From positions 109,244,965-109,308,964 of the forward strand of contig NC_081844.1 of assembly GCF_963259705.1 (NCBI RefSeq): 64,000 nucleotides of DNA. Direction: 5' to 3'. Each line of letters begins with the position of its first letter. The first letter of the stretch is position 1. The stretch comes from Myotis daubentonii. Taxonomy: Eukaryota; Chordata; Mammalia; Chiroptera; Vespertilionidae. Below are positions 32,385 to 43,574 of this stretch, one piece after another. The notes under the pieces are model-generated. The model did not search any database, was not told the DNA's origin, and saw nothing but the letters and a program-made list of their open reading frames with translations. Both the position numbers and the translations under genes were made by a program.

Positions 32385-32810
32385 AGGCTGAATTGTGTGC
32401 CCCCCAAATACGTTAAGGCCTGGTCTGTGGACCCTCAGAACCCGGCCTTACTTGGAATCAGGATCACTGCAGATGTGACTGTGAAGATGAGGTCATGTCG
32501 GAGTAGGGGGGCCTTTACCCGACAGGACTGGGGTCCTTGGGAGAGGAGACAGACAGACACGCAGGGGAGAGGGCCACGTGGAGGCAGGCACGGGAGACGT
32601 GATGTGGGCGCGGGCGCTGCAGTGATGCAGCTTTGGTCACGGAGCTCCCAGGCTGGCCAGCCCCGCAGCAGCCGGAGACGGGCCAGGTGTCTCCATCTCC
32701 AAGAACGGCCACCCTGTTGACACCTTGATTTTGACGTCTGACGTCCTGAACTGTGAGAGGAGGTTTCTGTCGTCTGAAGCCACCCAGTGGGGGCCGTGTG
32801 TCCCAGCAGG
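32385..32810 (+). mobile_element. MLT1A-like LTR, forward, near complete
   Basis: GGCTGAATTGTGTGCCCCCC near the 5' end, then ACTTGGAATCAGGATCACTG, AGATGTGACTGTGAAGATGA, GACTGGGGTCCTTGGGAGAG, GTGGAGGCAGGCACGGGAGA, GTTGACACCTTGATTTTGAC and GAGAGGAGGTTTCTGTCGTC: the whole MLT1A order. It is a non-coding remnant of an ancient endogenous retrovirus-like element. Confidence 0.78.
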
Positions 32811-33074
32811 CCCAGGAGGTGACACGCTTGGCCCAGCCCCGTCCGGTCAGGAAGCTTCAGGGCTGTGGCTGGGACCGGCTGGCCAGGGGCGCTGAGCGCC
32901 TGCTGGTACCAGCCCTCACCAGTGGGGGGTGAGGCGGTGGTCAGCCTGGGGCTTGGGCCTCCGGGCCCCTAGGCTCCCTCAACACCTGCTGGGGATCGTT
33001 CACAGAGATGAGCATCTTGGCTGCCATCTGCACCCCAGCATAGGTACCCCCTCACCTGATCCCAGCGAAGGAGG

Positions 33075-33180
33075 GCCATCCAGCCCCACTTTACAGGCAG
33101 GTAAACTGAGGCTCAGAGCGGAGAAGTGGCTGGCTCCGAAGTCCAGCTCGTTGGGTCATTGATCAGCGCCCGCCTGCAAG
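33075..33180 (-). repeat. MIR fragment
   Basis: CCCCACTTTACAGGCAGGTA then AACTGAGGCTCAGAGCGG and GAAGTGGCTGGCTCC match the reverse MIR core. Confidence 0.65.
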
Positions 33181-34698
33181 GGCAGCCTGGCTAGGAGCGG
33201 ACAGAACTGAGTTCCAACCCAGCTCGGCCACCTCGTGTGCCCCGGGCCATCACAGGCCCCGAGCCTTGCCCGTGCAGCTCTGAGGACGTCCCTGCCTGAC
33301 TCCCAGCTGGCGGTTGGCGCTGGCTGAGCGGGACCCGGACGGGGTGTCGCCGGCCGGAGCGCCTGCACGTAGCGGAGGGTCCTCAGAAGCCCTTCAGAGC
33401 ACGTGAGCGTCCGGCATGGGGTCTTGGCCCCTTTTCCGACCTCGACTTGGAAGTCACAATGTCGCTATCCTGTGTCCGGTTATGAGACTCAAGGTTCCAC
33501 CGCCAATGGGAGGAACGTCAAGGCCTTGTTGTCGAAGGAGACGTTGTGTGGCCAACCTCAGAGGACACGATGTGTCGGCCTGACCTCTGGAGGCCAGGCG
33601 GTGCCTGGGGTGCGGCCTTCATCTCCTGCAACTGAAACTGTGACCTGGTGCGGGTGGGGGGAGATGGAGAGAGAGAGAGGGAGGGAGGAGGGGAGGGGTG
33701 GGGGCAGAGGTGCTCAAGGCCTGTGGCCCGCAGTCCTGCAGAGTTTGGCCTCTTGGGCAAGGACGCCTGGAGCCTCATCCGTCAGCCCCTCGTGGGTCTG
33801 AGGCCTTGGCCTTGGAGAGGGGCTCGCCGCGGGGCAGCTCCTCCGGTGTTTTCTGTCCAGCTGCACCCCCTTTAGAGCCCCCCTCCCCAGGCCCTTTGGG
33901 GACCCGCCCCTTTCTTGCTGCAGATCTGATGTTGGCTGTACCCCGCCCCCCCCCAGAGGAAACTGATGTTGGTGGGAGAGGGAGAGCGAGCTGTGTCCTT
34001 CCGCACCTGCAGGGGGTCCACTTCGGGGTTTTGTGCTCGTGGCCCCGCATTCTAGTTGAAGACAGCTGGGCACCAACCACTGCCATCTCCCTCCTCCTCT
34101 GGGCCGGGCCCTGTGCCGTCTGGCCCGCCCGCAGCCCTGTCCTTGCCGTGTCCTTGCCCTGTGTCAGGGGAAGTCGTCACCCCCCTCCCTCCCCACCCCG
34201 GTTCTGTGTTGAGCAACGGTCCGACTGTACACTCCATGGGGACAGGACTCCGGCCCTGTCCCTTTGTCAGGGCCTAGTACAGGGCCTGACCCGGTCGGCG
34301 TGTGTTAAACACGAGCGGATAAATGCGAGGAAGCCGGTGTGTGGCCCGGGAAGACAGTAACCGTCAAGGTTGCCTGAGCTGAATGGGTGGCTGAGCAGGA
34401 GCTACACACGAGGTGCAACTGTGGCCCCGCAGGTGCCCTGCCCGGTGTTTGGTTTTGGTCAGCACAGTGTTAAACGTAGTGCCCAGGCCCGAGGCGGCAC
34501 CACGGCACGGAGGGGCGCCCAGGCTCAGCCCAGAGGTGTCGGGGAGAATACATCCTTATGTGTCGTGTGGGGGAATTCTGTCACTGCGGCATCACCGAGC
34601 CCCTTCTGACTGATACAGCCGCTTCGCACAAGCAGTGGCACACCCCTGGCCGTCCCACTTGGGCTCCCCTGCTTCCTGCCTGACTCCGTGGGTCTTTT

Positions 34699-34913
34699 TA
34701 AATATATTTTATTGATATTTAGAGAGGAAGGGAGAGGGAGAGAGAGACAGAAACATCAATGATGAGAGAATCATTGATTGGCTGCCTCCTGCACACCCCA
34801 CACTGGGGAGCGAGCCCGCAACCCAGGCATGTGCCCATGACCAGAATCGAACCTGGGACCCTTCAGTCCGCAGGCTGATGCTCTATCCATTGAGGCAAAC
34901 CAGCCAGGGCATC
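34699..34913 (-). mobile_element. VES SINE
   Basis: Reverse VES SINE (AAATATATTTTATTGATATT, GAATCATTGATTGGCTGCC, GACCAGAATCGAACC, head end GAGGCAAACCAGCCAGGGC). The duplication GTGGGTCTTT occurs at 34689-34698 and again at 34915-34924. Confidence 0.9.
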
Positions 34914-34934
34914 TGTGGGTCTTTAAGCCTGGGA

Positions 34935-35330
34935 AAATGAATTAGCTTGCTAGGGCAGCCATAACAAAGGACCACAGTGTGGGTGATGTAAACCACAGAT
35001 GTACTGTCTAGCAGCTCTGAAGGCCAGGAGCTCAAGGTCCAGTTGTGGGAGGGTTGGATCCTCCTGGGCTGTGAGGAGGATCTGCTCTGGGCCTCACCCT
35101 TTGCCCAGAAGGTGGCCGTCTCCTTTCCGTCCTTTCACACAGTCTTCCCTCCGTATCTCTGTCCCCTTCACTCAGGACACCAGGCACAGTGATTAGGGCC
35201 CACCCTGCTCCCATGTGACCTCATCTTAACGTATTACACCTGCAGTGACGCTATTTCCAAAGGAGGTCACCCCCTGAGGTGCTGGCGGTTAGGACCTGAA
35301 CATACCAACATCGGGGGTGTTGCACCCATA
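34935..35330 (-). mobile_element. MLT1A-like LTR, reverse, near complete
   Basis: TTAGCTTGCTAGGGCAGCCA, AACAAAGGACCACAGTGTGG, AGAAGGTGGCCGTCTCC, ATTAGGGCCCACCCTGCTCC, CTATTTCCAAAGGAGGTCAC, GGCGGTTAGGACCTGAACAT: the complete reverse MLT1A order. It has no internal region. Confidence 0.8.
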
Positions 35331-35449
35331 CCAGAGGGCCTCCTGGAGGTGGGTCTGTGCAGCTGGGCCAGGTGAGCAGGCTGGTCAGGGGAGTGTGAGG
35401 GAAAATGCAGACATTTCCATCCTGGCAGGGCTGGTTCTAGAAGGTTCTT

Positions 35450-37988
35450 TTTCTTTTTTTTCTTTATTGTTGAGATTATTACAGATCTCTTCTCTTCCCC
35501 CCCCCCCATTACCCCCCTGCACCCGTTTCCCGCCCCGCCCCTGGCCTTCGCCATCCTGTTGTCTGTGTCCATAGGTAATGCATACGTACATGTAAGATCT
35601 TTGTTGAATCTCTTCCCGCCCCCCCCCCACCCCCCTTCTCTGAGAATTGCCAGTCTGTTCCATTGCCATGCCTCTGGTTCCAGTTTATTCACCAGTTTAT
35701 TCTGTTCGTTAGATTTCTTATTCATTTATTTTGACTTTTAGATTCAATTGTTGATAGGTATGCATTTGTTGTCATTTTGTTGTTCACATTTTTAATCTTT
35801 TTCTTCTTCTTCTTCTTCTTAAAGGATACCCTTCAGCATTTCATATAATCCTGGTTTGGTGGAGAGGAACTCCTTCAGCTTTTTCTTGTCTATGAAGTTC
35901 TTTATCTGACCTTCAATTCTAAATGATAGCTTTCCTGGGTAATCTTGGTTGTAGGTTCTTGCTATTCATCACTTTGAATATTTCTTGGCACTCCCTTCTG
36001 GCCTGCAAAGTTTCTGTTGAGAAATCAGCTGACAGTCGTATGGGTACTCCCTTGTAGGTAACTGAGTTTCTTTCTCTTGCTGCTTTTAAGATTCTCTCTT
36101 TGTCTTTTGCTCTTGGCATTTTAATTATGATGTGTCTTGGTGTGGTCCTCTTTGGGTTCCTTTACTTTGGGGTTCTCTGTGCTTCCTGGACTTGTAAGTC
36201 TATTTCTTTCACCAGGTGGGGGAAGTTTTCTGTCATTTTCAAGTAGGTTTTCAATATCTTGCTCTCTCTCTTCTTCTGGCACCCCCATAATGCGAACTTG
36301 ATATACTTGAAGTTGTCCCAGAGGCTCCTTACACTATCTTCATATTTTTGGATTCTTTTTTTTTTTGCTCTTCTGGTTGGGTGTTTTGCTTCCTCATATT
36401 TCAAATCATTGATTTGATTCTCAGAATCCTCTGCTCTACTGTTGAATCCCTGTATGTTATTCTTTATTTCAGTCAGGGTATGCTTAATTTCTGACTGGTC
36501 CTTTTCCATTTTTTTTGGAGGTTTCTAGAAGATTCTTAAGTAACCTTAAAACGGTGGTTTTGAACTCTATATTGAGTAGTTTGCTTTCTTTCATTTGTAA
36601 CATGTTTGTCTCCACATCTTGGCTGCTTCCGTGTATTTGTTTCCATGTATTGTGTAGAGCTGCTATGTCTCCTTGAGTCGGTAGAGTGGCCTTGTGTCGT
36701 AGGTGTTCTATAGGGCCCAGTGGCTCAGTCTCCCCAGGCACCTGAGCTAGGAGCTCTAGGTGCACCCCTTTGTGGGCTGTGTGCACAGTTTTGTTGTAGT
36801 TGAGCCTTGATTGCTGTTGGTGTCACTGGGAGGCAATGACCTCCAGGCCAATTGGCTGTGAGGACCAGCTGCGACTACAGTGGGAGAGCTGCTGTGCAAG
36901 AGACACCTCTATGGAGCAGGACTTGCTTCAGTGGGGCTTTGGTGCTCACTGAATCTGCCTCTTGAGTGTGTCACTTATGGATGTGAAGAGTTGCAATCTG
37001 GTATGGTCTCACTCTGACCATTGGATACACTGGCTCTTGGGTCTCCAGGGAGGTGCAAAGTCAGCCACTGCCTGGGGCCATCCTGCAGGAGCTCCAGAGA
37101 GATCTGCAGACTCCTCCTCTTTGAATCGGGCTTGGAAGTGCCCAGATGAGGCCCAGCTGTGAAGCGAGGCAGGCTGGTGCTGGTGCCGGCTTTGGGGCCT
37201 TTTATTGACAGGTTTGGGGCTCCCTGACCCAGCTGCAGCTTGTTTGACCGATTTTAGCTTGAGCAAGGACCGGCCATTCATATGCAAAAGCTGCTGCACA
37301 CAGCTTGGGTGGGGTTGTAAATTGGATGAGGCAGGTCTTAGGAAATCACCAGGGCGGAGCAAACAGACATGGCTGCCCATCAGCCCTGCACCGGGGAGGT
37401 CCCAGCATAGGAACAATGATCCCTTTGAGCACCTCTGTCTGGGAGAAAGCCACCCCAAATTCCTGCCCTGATGCCAGACAATCCAGTTCTCCTCATATGT
37501 GTCTGTCCCCCAGAGCCTCGCCCTGGTGCTAAAGCTGAGAGGAAGCGGGACCTTGTAAGTTCAGTTTGTGGGGCCGGCCTTTTAAGAGGAACAGCTGGGC
37601 CTCCAGCAGCCTCTGGTCATTGAGCCCCAATCTGAACTGGTTTTTACAGCCCGTGGTTAAGAGGACTTCTCCTCCCAGCTCTGGCACCCTGAGCTGGGCA
37701 TCTGGTGTGGGACCCCTTGCTCCTCCCGGCGTCCTCTGCAGAGATGATCTCCCTCCCGATTAAATAAACTGCCACGTGGGTGCCGCCCAGCCCATTCACG
37801 CCCCCACACCTCCTACCCGTCTCAGCACGCTTCCTTCTTTACTTCTCCAGTTGTAGGACTTCCATTCAGCCAGCTCTCCAGCGGCTCTGGATGATGGCTG
37901 CTCTGTATTTTAGTTGTAATTGTGATGTGGTTGTGGGAGGCGGTGAGTACAGGCATTTGCCTAAGCCGCCATCTTCCTCCCCTCTCCT
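35450..37988 (-). mobile_element. HAL1-like (half-L1) retrotransposon, full length, 2.5 kb
   Basis: Reading on the minus strand, the element starts near 37988 with a GC-rich 5' UTR (GGGGAGGAAGATGGCGGC, containing a YY1-type site). It has an L1-type ORF1 region (36786 to 35819), an AAG-rich spacer, then a G-rich polypurine tract and a 3' end TCTCAACAATAAAG with an A-rich tail (T-rich on plus at about 35449-35467). There is no ORF2 (endonuclease/reverse transcriptase). A 12-nt duplication TAGAAGGTTCTT lies at 35438-35449 and 37989-38000. The inferred nick TTCTT/AA fits an L1 endonuclease site. It would have moved using another L1's ORF2 protein. Confidence 0.85.
35819..36786 (-). pseudogene. 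L1/HAL1 ORF1 (RNA-binding protein) remnant, frameshifted
   Basis: L1 ORF1 proteins are coiled-coil, RRM and C-terminal-domain RNA chaperones that coat element RNA. Recognisable segments in order on the minus strand are LLNIEFKTTVLRLLKNLLE (about 36580-36520), the coiled-coil-to-RRM stretch beginning EKDQSEIKHTLTEIKNNIQG (36509-36162), and the C-terminal domain with MPRAKDKERILKAARERNSV and GVPIRLSADFSTETLQARRE (36119-35919). The segments are in different frames: breaks occur near 36510, 36165 and 35920, and the final stop is at 35819-35821. The likely original start is near 36594-36603 and the ORF N-terminus is shorter than in human L1 ORF1. The copy is inactive as it stands. Confidence 0.85.
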
Positions 37989-38271
37989 TAGAAGGTTCTT
38001 AAGAGACTTGTGACTGCAAAGATGTGGGAGCGCCTGTGTGCATGTGTTGGGAGGTGGAGGTGCCTGGAGACACACAGAGAAAGTGGGGGGGCTGCGGGGA
38101 GGGGCCTGTCAGGCTTGATCTTCGTGGGTTTGTTTTTGACTTGATGCTGACTCTGGAAATGGATTGATGTGGGGGTGGGGGCCAGAGAGGCAGACAGGAG
38201 AGGGAAGCTTTCAAAGCTATAGCCATGGGAAATGTTTTTCTTTTCTGCTTGAAAGAAAATGCCAAAGAAAG

Positions 38272-38321
38272 TTTTTTTTTTTTTTTTTTTAAGGGAAGGT
38301 GATGAAGAGAGAGTGAGAGAG

Positions 38322-38359
<38 letters not shown>

Positions 38360-38372
38360 CGAGAGCGAGAGT

Positions 38373-38406
<34 letters not shown>

Positions 38407-38409
38407 CAC
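38272..38409 (+). repeat. Poly-T, (TG)n and (GA)n compound simple repeat
   Basis: A T-run at 38272-38291 is followed by GA-rich sequence, about 17 TG units (38320-38353), then GAGAGC/GAGAGA repeats to 38405. It is a compound microsatellite. Confidence 0.92.
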
Positions 38410-40757
38410 AGACATCCTGGGAGCCTGTGGGTGTGTGATGCTCCCTGGAGCCTGTGAGTAGAGATGCCGCCACAGGCCATGGGGCACCGCGGGGAAGGCA
38501 GCAGGTGGAGGCTGGGCTTGCTTGCTGCCCCCCAAGCCTGGTGACCTTAAGGGGCCGCCCACCCCACAGGGACCCTCTGAGCGTGTGTATGACGGGCACA
38601 GTGGCGGGAGAGACTGGTGTGCAAGTGCAGAAAGGAATGCCCAGGGGTTGTGTGTCAGAACCAGAAGCCTCAGGGAGACAGCAAACGGGACTGACTCTCC
38701 AGGTGCCCTGAGGGGCTGGACATCAGGGAGGGGAGGCTCAGGGCCAGGCCTCCTGAGCTCCTAGCACAGCCCTCCAGCCAGGAGTGCGCCCTGGGCAGCC
38801 TGACCTCACGTGGCCCCAGGCCAAATGGACTCCCACTGACCTCTGACCTGTCGCCTCCCCCTGTGTGGAGGACAGGAGAGGCCCCAGAAGGTGGAGGGTT
38901 GATGGGCTAGGGCGGTAAAGGGGGTGGCAGGGTGGAGCGCGTTCTTGCGGGCGTCTGCCTTCTCTAAGCTGGTCTGGTTGGGCCCGGGCTCCCAGGGGCG
39001 CTGGGCTCCACATCTGTGTCCCCAGCCCCCACCTGCCTAGCTGCCACCTCTCAGCTGTATGAACATGTCACCTCTGTCTGCACCCCAGGCTTCTCACCTG
39101 TGAAGCTGCAGGGCGGTAGCAACGTCAGAGGGCCTGTGTGCACAGAGGAATGCTCAGAAGAGGGGCCCCGTGAGCACAGAGGAATGCTCAGACATGAAAG
39201 GGACCTGGGAGGGTCTGCAGGCAGCAGCGGGCGGCCTGGATTGGAGGGGGCCACGTGGGTCAGGGCAATGGGGAGGGACAGAGGCCCCCTCTGGGAGCCA
39301 GGCTGGCGGTGGAATTTCTCCAGGATTCTCAGCTTGCACAGGCCTGCCAGGGAGGGCTTGGGGGGGCCCAGGGGCCCAGCACCCCAGCGACAGCAGAGGC
39401 CGCAGCCCCCTCCCAGGGGCAGACTCCCCACAGAGAACAGTGCCCCTCCCCCCAGGCAGCCCCTCCCCCCCACACGTGCTGCCAAGCCCTCCATTAGTCA
39501 CCCTGGCACGGACATAACACGAATCCCATTAGTCACACCCGCACAGACTCGCCTGCAGAACACACCCAGGCACACCCAGACAAAGGAGGCCCCATCAGGT
39601 CCTGTTTGCCCTCTCTCTCCCCGAGTGCCTAGAACCGTGCAGGCACCCCAAGGCGCCCACGAACACGTGGTCAGCCTCCCCCAGAGTAGCCAACTCCCAC
39701 AGTAAGTTCCCCACAACCAGCTCCGAGGGCTTCCCTAGTAACCACAGTCCCCCCCCCCCAGACCTCCAAACCTCCCCCATCCCCTCTGTGCACACAAGGG
39801 CCACGCCGTTGGCCATCCCCCTCCTGCCTCTGGGGGGGGGGGCGCGGCAGGCCTCGTGCCCCCCTCCCCAGGCCTGCCCTCCGACGTCTAGCAGGAAAGC
39901 CATTCCCCAAGGTCAGCAGAGCGCTCAGCGGGCGCGAGGGGGTTTATTGGCGGGTTATTGGGGAAATGCTGTCGCTCTTGGAGGCCGGAGAACGCGCTCG
40001 CGGTGGACTTTGACCTCGGGCTGCAGCCGCGGCGCTTTGTTTTCGGAGGCACTTCCTGGAGCGCGGGGGCCGGTGGGCGGGGGCGGCGCGGGAATGTGGC
40101 CGGGCGGGCGCTCCGCTCCTGGGCCGCTGCCCCGCCCGCTCGGGCGGGCGCTCAGAGCCCTCTGGGCCCGGCCTCGGTCCTTCCACATGTGCTAGAAATT
40201 CTGGGAAGCCGAAGCTCCAGGGTGAGAGCCTTTGGGAGGGCGCTAAACCCCTGCCTCCCGCATCTGCCACCGCCGGGTAGCAGTCGCATCGCTGGCGCGG
40301 GAGGTCCTCAGGGGGCACCCAGGGGGCGGCGAATGCTCCCTCTGCCATGGCTGCCCCCCACCCTCAGTCCCGAGCAAAAGCTTGGTGGGAGGCCGGGGTC
40401 CCTGACCCCTGGCGCGGCCTGCTGCGCTGCTGCGGGACACCCTGTGACCGAGGGACAGTGCCGGGGGCACTAAGCGTTCTGTTTGCAAACGCACCCTCCC
40501 TGGGCGCCCCTGGACTGCGGAGGGAGAAAGGCCGCCTTCCCTCCCAGGCCGCCCCCAGCACCCACGCTCCCTTCTTCCCAGGGGCTGGGCTGTGCACGAA
40601 AGCGGGCGCCGACTGGGGCCCCAGTGGGGTGGGCGTGGAGGGGAAGACCGGCTGGCCTGGGTGGGGAGCCAGATGAGCCCCCACCTCCAGGTGCAGCGCC
40701 GCAAACACCCTGCTTGGCCCTCACAGCGCAAACAAAACAACAAAACAAAACAAAACA

Positions 40758-40816
<59 letters not shown>
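40758..40816 (+). repeat. (CA)n microsatellite
   Basis: About 29 CA units, nearly pure, preceded by a CAAAACAAAACAAAACAT stretch. Confidence 0.96.
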
Positions 40817-40819
<3 letters not shown>

Positions 40820-42190
40820 CCCGCCCGCATCCAGCGCTGGCAGAAGGCGCGAGTAAGGCGGGATCTTTGAAAATGGGGGGCAGGCTGGGTTCTGAAAAGC
40901 TGCTCAGACCCTGACGCCGCCGTCTCTCCTCGACGGTGCGGGTGACCCCGGATTTGGGCTCAAGCGGGTGGCCGCTCGCCCGTCCCAGGCTCACCGAGCC
41001 TTCAGAGGAGTAAGTGCCCGGCGCTGGCGCCGAGACCCCAGGCAGCGGTTCAGTGAGGCCCGGCGACTGCGGAATGGCTGTGGCGGCACCTAGTTGGAGA
41101 GGCCGTTCCCTCTCTTTGGCAAAAGGGGAGGCTCTTGGCTTGACTCCCCTCGCAGTCTGGGGGTCCCCAGGCCGTGACCCGGAAAGCAGGGCGCCGGGGC
41201 GGCCCGGGGTGCGAGGCCAGCCGGGAGCCTCCGCCCGCGAGCCGCGGGAAGGAGGGTCCGCGCGGAGATTTATGGCCACACCGGCCCCCTGCGCGCCGAG
41301 AGCGTTTCCGTCCTCTCCGAGCCAAACGGTGGAGTGGAAGACGCGACCCGGGCCGGGAAAAAGCCGGGGCCAGAGATGGAGCCGAGAGGCGCCGGGATCC
41401 GCCGGGCGGGCCTGCAGCTTCAGTCCCGCTCTGCCCGCCGCGCGCCCGGACCCGTCGCAGCGCTGGCGCCGAGTCCCTGGTGCTCCCGGAGGCCTGGGGC
41501 TGCTCCCGGCTGGGCTGCCGACCTCCGGGCGCCGCGTCGGGGCTGGGCCAGCAGCAGCGCGGGGATGGCGAGCGTGGCTTTCCCGGGCCGGACCTCTCCG
41601 GGTTTTAGCGGCGTCCGGGCCGGGAGCTCCCTGGGTGCGGGACGTGGGACCTGGGACCGGAGCTTAAAAGCCGCGGCCAGTCTCCCCGCGCGCAGCCGAG
41701 GGGGGTGGGGGGGAGCCTGGCGGGGCGCGGGGACTGCGGGCCCCGCCGGGGAAGGCGGCTCGGGGCTAAGGGTGGAGGTGGCTCGGGGGTCCGCGCCTGG
41801 GAAAGGAGGTTTCTTTTGTTTTGTTGTTTTTTTCCCCGGGAAGGGGGAAGGGAGGAACATAGCCACTCGGCCAGCAAGGCCGGGGTTCTGGGCAGCGCCG
41901 CGCGGCCCGGCCCTGGCGCAGCGGGGGAGAGCTGGGCTCAAGGTTGGCCTGTCCTTCGCTCTGCAAACAAAGGGGACACTTTGTCAGATGGGCCGCCTCG
42001 GAGCCGGGGCCGGCGGCCTGGGCTATGCAAAGGCCTGGGCGGGTTCTGCGGGAGCTGAGGTTTGGGGTTGCGAGCCCCCCTCCAGCCGATTTTCCGCTCA
42101 GTCAGTACAAACACACACATGCACACCCTGCGTCAACACTCCCGCTGGCCGCGCTCCGCGGGTAGACCAAGAATGTGGGGGGAGGGGACG

Positions 42191-42201
42191 AAGATGGCGG
42201 C
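42191..42201 (+). promoter_or_regulatory. YY1-type motif AAGATGGCGGC
   Basis: Exact AAGATGGCGGC in the plus orientation inside CpG-rich DNA. In mammalian promoters this motif is usually just downstream of the start site and co-oriented with transcription. Confidence 0.5.
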
Positions 42202-42395
42202 CGGCTGCGGGCCGCCCCCGCCGCTCGCGGAGCGCCCAGGCCTGGCTTACATTTCGGGGTGGCCCAGTAGAGCGGGAAGGGCGCACCCCGAGACCCGGAA
42301 GGCCGGCAAGGGGTGCCCCAGAGGCCCCTGCGCGGCGAGGGTCTGCGATGGAGCCGGGCAGCGCCCACTACCCGGCTGGGGACGTCCCCCGCCCT

Positions 42396-42406
42396 AAGAT
42401 GGCTCC
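42396..42406 (+). promoter_or_regulatory. Second YY1-like motif AAGATGGCTCC
   Basis: AAGATGGCTCC, co-oriented and 205 bp after the first. The pair supports a plus-strand promoter in this CpG island, though no transcript evidence is available. Confidence 0.4.
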
Positions 42407-42769
42407 CGGCCGCTGTTTATCCGGAGACGGCGGGGCCTCCGGGGCGTGGGGCCGGGCGGGGGCGAAGATCGGGGCGCGCACGGGGCTGCCCGCTCCCGCA
42501 CCCACGCCCGCTGCAGCTCGGAGAACCGGCGCGGCCAGCGTCTGTGCAGTCGTCCGCCCAGGGAACCAGCCGCCGCCTCCGCTGCCCCAGGCCCTGCACC
42601 CGAGCCGGGCCCCGCGGGTGCGGTGTGCGCGCGCGGGGAGAGCGGCGCCAGGGGCCGGGGTCCACAAAGGCTTGGGAAGAAGGGCTGGGGGAGGGGGCCT
42701 CGCCTGCCCCGACCCAGGGCCCTAATGAAATGCAGGCTCCGAGCCGAGGAGGCGCACACTTGGAAAATG

Positions 42770-42912
42770 CAAACGCCATTGGCAAATCCAGGGCAAACAG
42801 GCAGAATTTTTATTAGCAACTAAATGATTTATGGCACACATGCCCCGCCGTCACAATTACGGCGTCTTGGAGCATCCAGGGGGGAAAACATTAAACATTT
42901 ATAAAAATAGGC
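42770..42912. promoter_or_regulatory. AT-rich island, candidate conserved non-coding element
   Basis: TTTTTATTAGCAACTAAATG, ATTTATGGCACACATG, CACAATTACGGCG and AACATTTATAAAAATAGG form a compositionally distinct block inside GC-rich DNA, free of repeats and without a coding frame. Such blocks next to developmental regulators are often deeply conserved enhancers. Conservation is not shown here. Confidence 0.4.
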
Positions 42913-43574
42913 TTTGTGTTCCCCACCCCGGCTCTCAAGACACATTTTTTTCCTTGCGCTATATTAAAAGAAAAGAAAACATTCCAGACCTGGGCGGAGA
43001 CAAGGGATGAGGGGAAGCGGGGTCTGAGCTCCGAATATTGGAGGGCAACCCGAGGGGTGGGGAAGCGACGGGGCTCTGGCGTGGGAGGGTTTACAGGGAG
43101 CCCACAAAGGCCTCAGGATAAGACTGGAGGACGCTCGGCGCCCACCAGGGCTGCGCCCCCGCGCTCGGCCCCTTCCCCTGCCCGGGCTTCCAGCAGCCTC
43201 GCCAGCACAACTGCGTTTATTTTATTTCTGCAGCCACCCCCCTCCTCCAAGGAACACAGACACAATACCTCCTTTCTCTCCCCTCACCCCCTCCTCTCCG
43301 TCTTTGCTCCTGGCTGCCCGGAGCTGCCCCGGGAGCCTCCCGCTGCCCCGGCTGCCACCGAGACCTGTGCGTCCTGCTCCAAGCGAGGACACCGCCGCTA
43401 GTTCCCCTCGGATTCGGCTATTTTCGTCCCTTTCTTCTTTCCTTCTCACCCCTCCTTCCTCCCCCCGCGGAGCTTCTGCTTCCAAAAGAGGGCAGCCTAG
43501 AAACCAGCGCTGGAGGCTTCAGGAAGGGCAACTTGAAACTGTCCTCAAGGGGCTGAACTTTTCCCCCAAATTTA

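Larger units (their letters stand above)
14166..39900. other. FBXL18-TNRC18 intergenic region
   Basis: This is non-coding DNA between two genes on the same strand, dominated by repeats listed individually. In 16716-18566, 20114-21810, 23691-24609, 24870-26925, 27131-28061, 30420-31040, 33181-34688 and 38410-39900 I see GC-rich unique sequence and short simple repeats. One purine run (GA-rich, about 33660-33710) is included. No exon or RNA gene could be supported. Long open frames are explained by GC-rich composition or by in-frame tandem repeats. Confidence 0.7.
39900..42750 (+). promoter_or_regulatory. CpG-island-like region upstream of TNRC18
   Basis: From about 39.9 kb the sequence becomes GC-rich with frequent CG dinucleotides (for example 41030-41720 and 42180-42660). 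It contains a (CA)n tract at 40758-40816 but no transposon. Long open frames on both strands are the normal by-product of this composition. It may hold an alternative TNRC18 promoter or a distal CpG island. I could not define an exon with both splice sites. Confidence 0.6.

Noticed and set aside
22895..35330. An intact endogenous retrovirus
   Set aside because: Only LTR fragments of the MaLR type are present. I found no gag, pol or env-like frames between them.
35919..36786. Functional L1 ORF1 protein gene
   Set aside because: The three conserved segments are in different frames with at least three breaks, so it is listed as a pseudogene.
36590..36786. N-terminal part of the minus-strand frame starting at 36786 as the true ORF1 start
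   Set aside because: The first 60 or so residues do not resemble an L1 ORF1 N-terminus and probably translate 5' UTR. ATGs near 36594-36603 fit better.
41334..42725. 463-residue open frame on the plus strand in the CpG-rich region
   Set aside because: Arginine/alanine/proline/glycine-rich with no domain, overlapping long frames on the other strand and in other phases. Stop codons are rare simply because the DNA is GC-rich. No splice or homology support.
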